Of a DNA stretch of 64,000 nt, positions 63,960-64,000 are shown in pieces; the stretch's first letter is position 1, and every line of letters starts with the position of its first letter. The DNA comes from JBAXAM01 sp964213355 (GTDB taxonomy: Bacteria > Pseudomonadota > Gammaproteobacteria > UBA9339). Both the position numbers and the translations under genes were made by a program. The DNA is taken from the NCBI GenBank assembly GCA_964213355.1, contig CAXOVY010000032.1:124001-188000 (forward strand). The letters run 5' to 3'. Below the pieces are notes generated by a model. That model ran no database searches and was not told the DNA's origin. It saw nothing but the letters and a program-made list of their open reading frames with translations.

Positions 63960-64000
63960 ATGTCTAGACCTATGCGAATCGAGTATCCAGGAGGTGTTTA
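63960..64000 (+). CDS. RAYT/Y1-type transposase, 5' end
   Basis: The first 13 codons (MSRPMRIEYPGGV) of a gene cut off by the window end. This beginning closely matches REP-associated tyrosine transposases (HUH superfamily), which commonly start M-R-P-R-IE-PG. Upstream, at 63878-63906, lies GTGGGGTCAGGTCTTGAATTG, a sequence that from memory often precedes such genes and may be part of the element's left end. Confidence 0.72.
   Translation, partial: MSRPMRIEYPGGV

Overview
The window looks like chromosome of a low-GC, host-associated gammaproteobacterium. The gene types (gamma-type rpsB-to-dnaE envelope operon, RpoS-like sigma factor, OpgB-like sulfatase, Uup) point to Gammaproteobacteria. 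The giant SecA-like and pentapeptide proteins, the DUF6580-type protein, the abundant IS elements and the decaying genes suggest a Legionellales-like (Coxiellaceae/Berkiella-type) intracellular or amoeba-associated lineage. That placement is inference from protein character, not from a search.

Region 1 (1-8843) is a tightly packed plus-strand operon: rpsB (3' end), tsf, pyrH, frr, uppS, cdsA, bamA, lpxD, fabZ, lpxA. It covers translation factors, UMP synthesis, undecaprenyl and phospholipid precursors, outer-membrane protein assembly and lipid A. Relative to the enterobacterial order, dxr, rseP and skp are missing from their usual slots. Region 2 (8896-12925) is a minus-strand block holding an unknown 937-residue pentapeptide/repeat protein and lpxB. 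It sits inside the otherwise canonical lpxA-lpxB-rnhB-dnaE order, so it looks like a local inversion plus gene gain. Region 3 (13158-21313) resumes with rnhB and dnaE, then an MgtA-type ATPase converging on an OpgB-like sulfatase.

Region 4 (21409-31785) is an IS-scarred accessory zone. A spermidine-synthase-like membrane protein is split by an ISL3 element with perfect 8-bp target duplications. uup, a nitroreductase and a Cys-rich peptide with a double-glycine leader follow. A complete IS21-type element plus a 682-bp partial copy joins the 5' stump of one secreted-protein gene to the 3' stump of an S24-type regulator. Region 5 (31861-53730) is mostly housekeeping: uvrD, a class IV aminotransferase-like gene, 5'-nucleotidase, a RecB/AddA-like helicase, comM, fumC, nadA, miaA, rpoS, purA, pfkA and a CAU tRNA. 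Hypothetical and exported proteins are interspersed, including one with nineteen 36-bp tandem repeats.

Region 6 (54233-63867) is the most striking. A single ~3075-residue protein combines an exported N-terminus, an inverse-autotransporter-like beta-barrel, a J-domain-like HPD segment, a long helical region, a SecA-like ATPase with recognisable motor motifs, a hydrophobic membrane segment and a C-terminal toxin-like domain. A small membrane-anchored protein overlapping its stop codon is a candidate immunity partner. A truncated gene at 28022 carries a closely similar signal peptide, so the family may have had several members here. The window ends inside a RAYT-type transposase gene.
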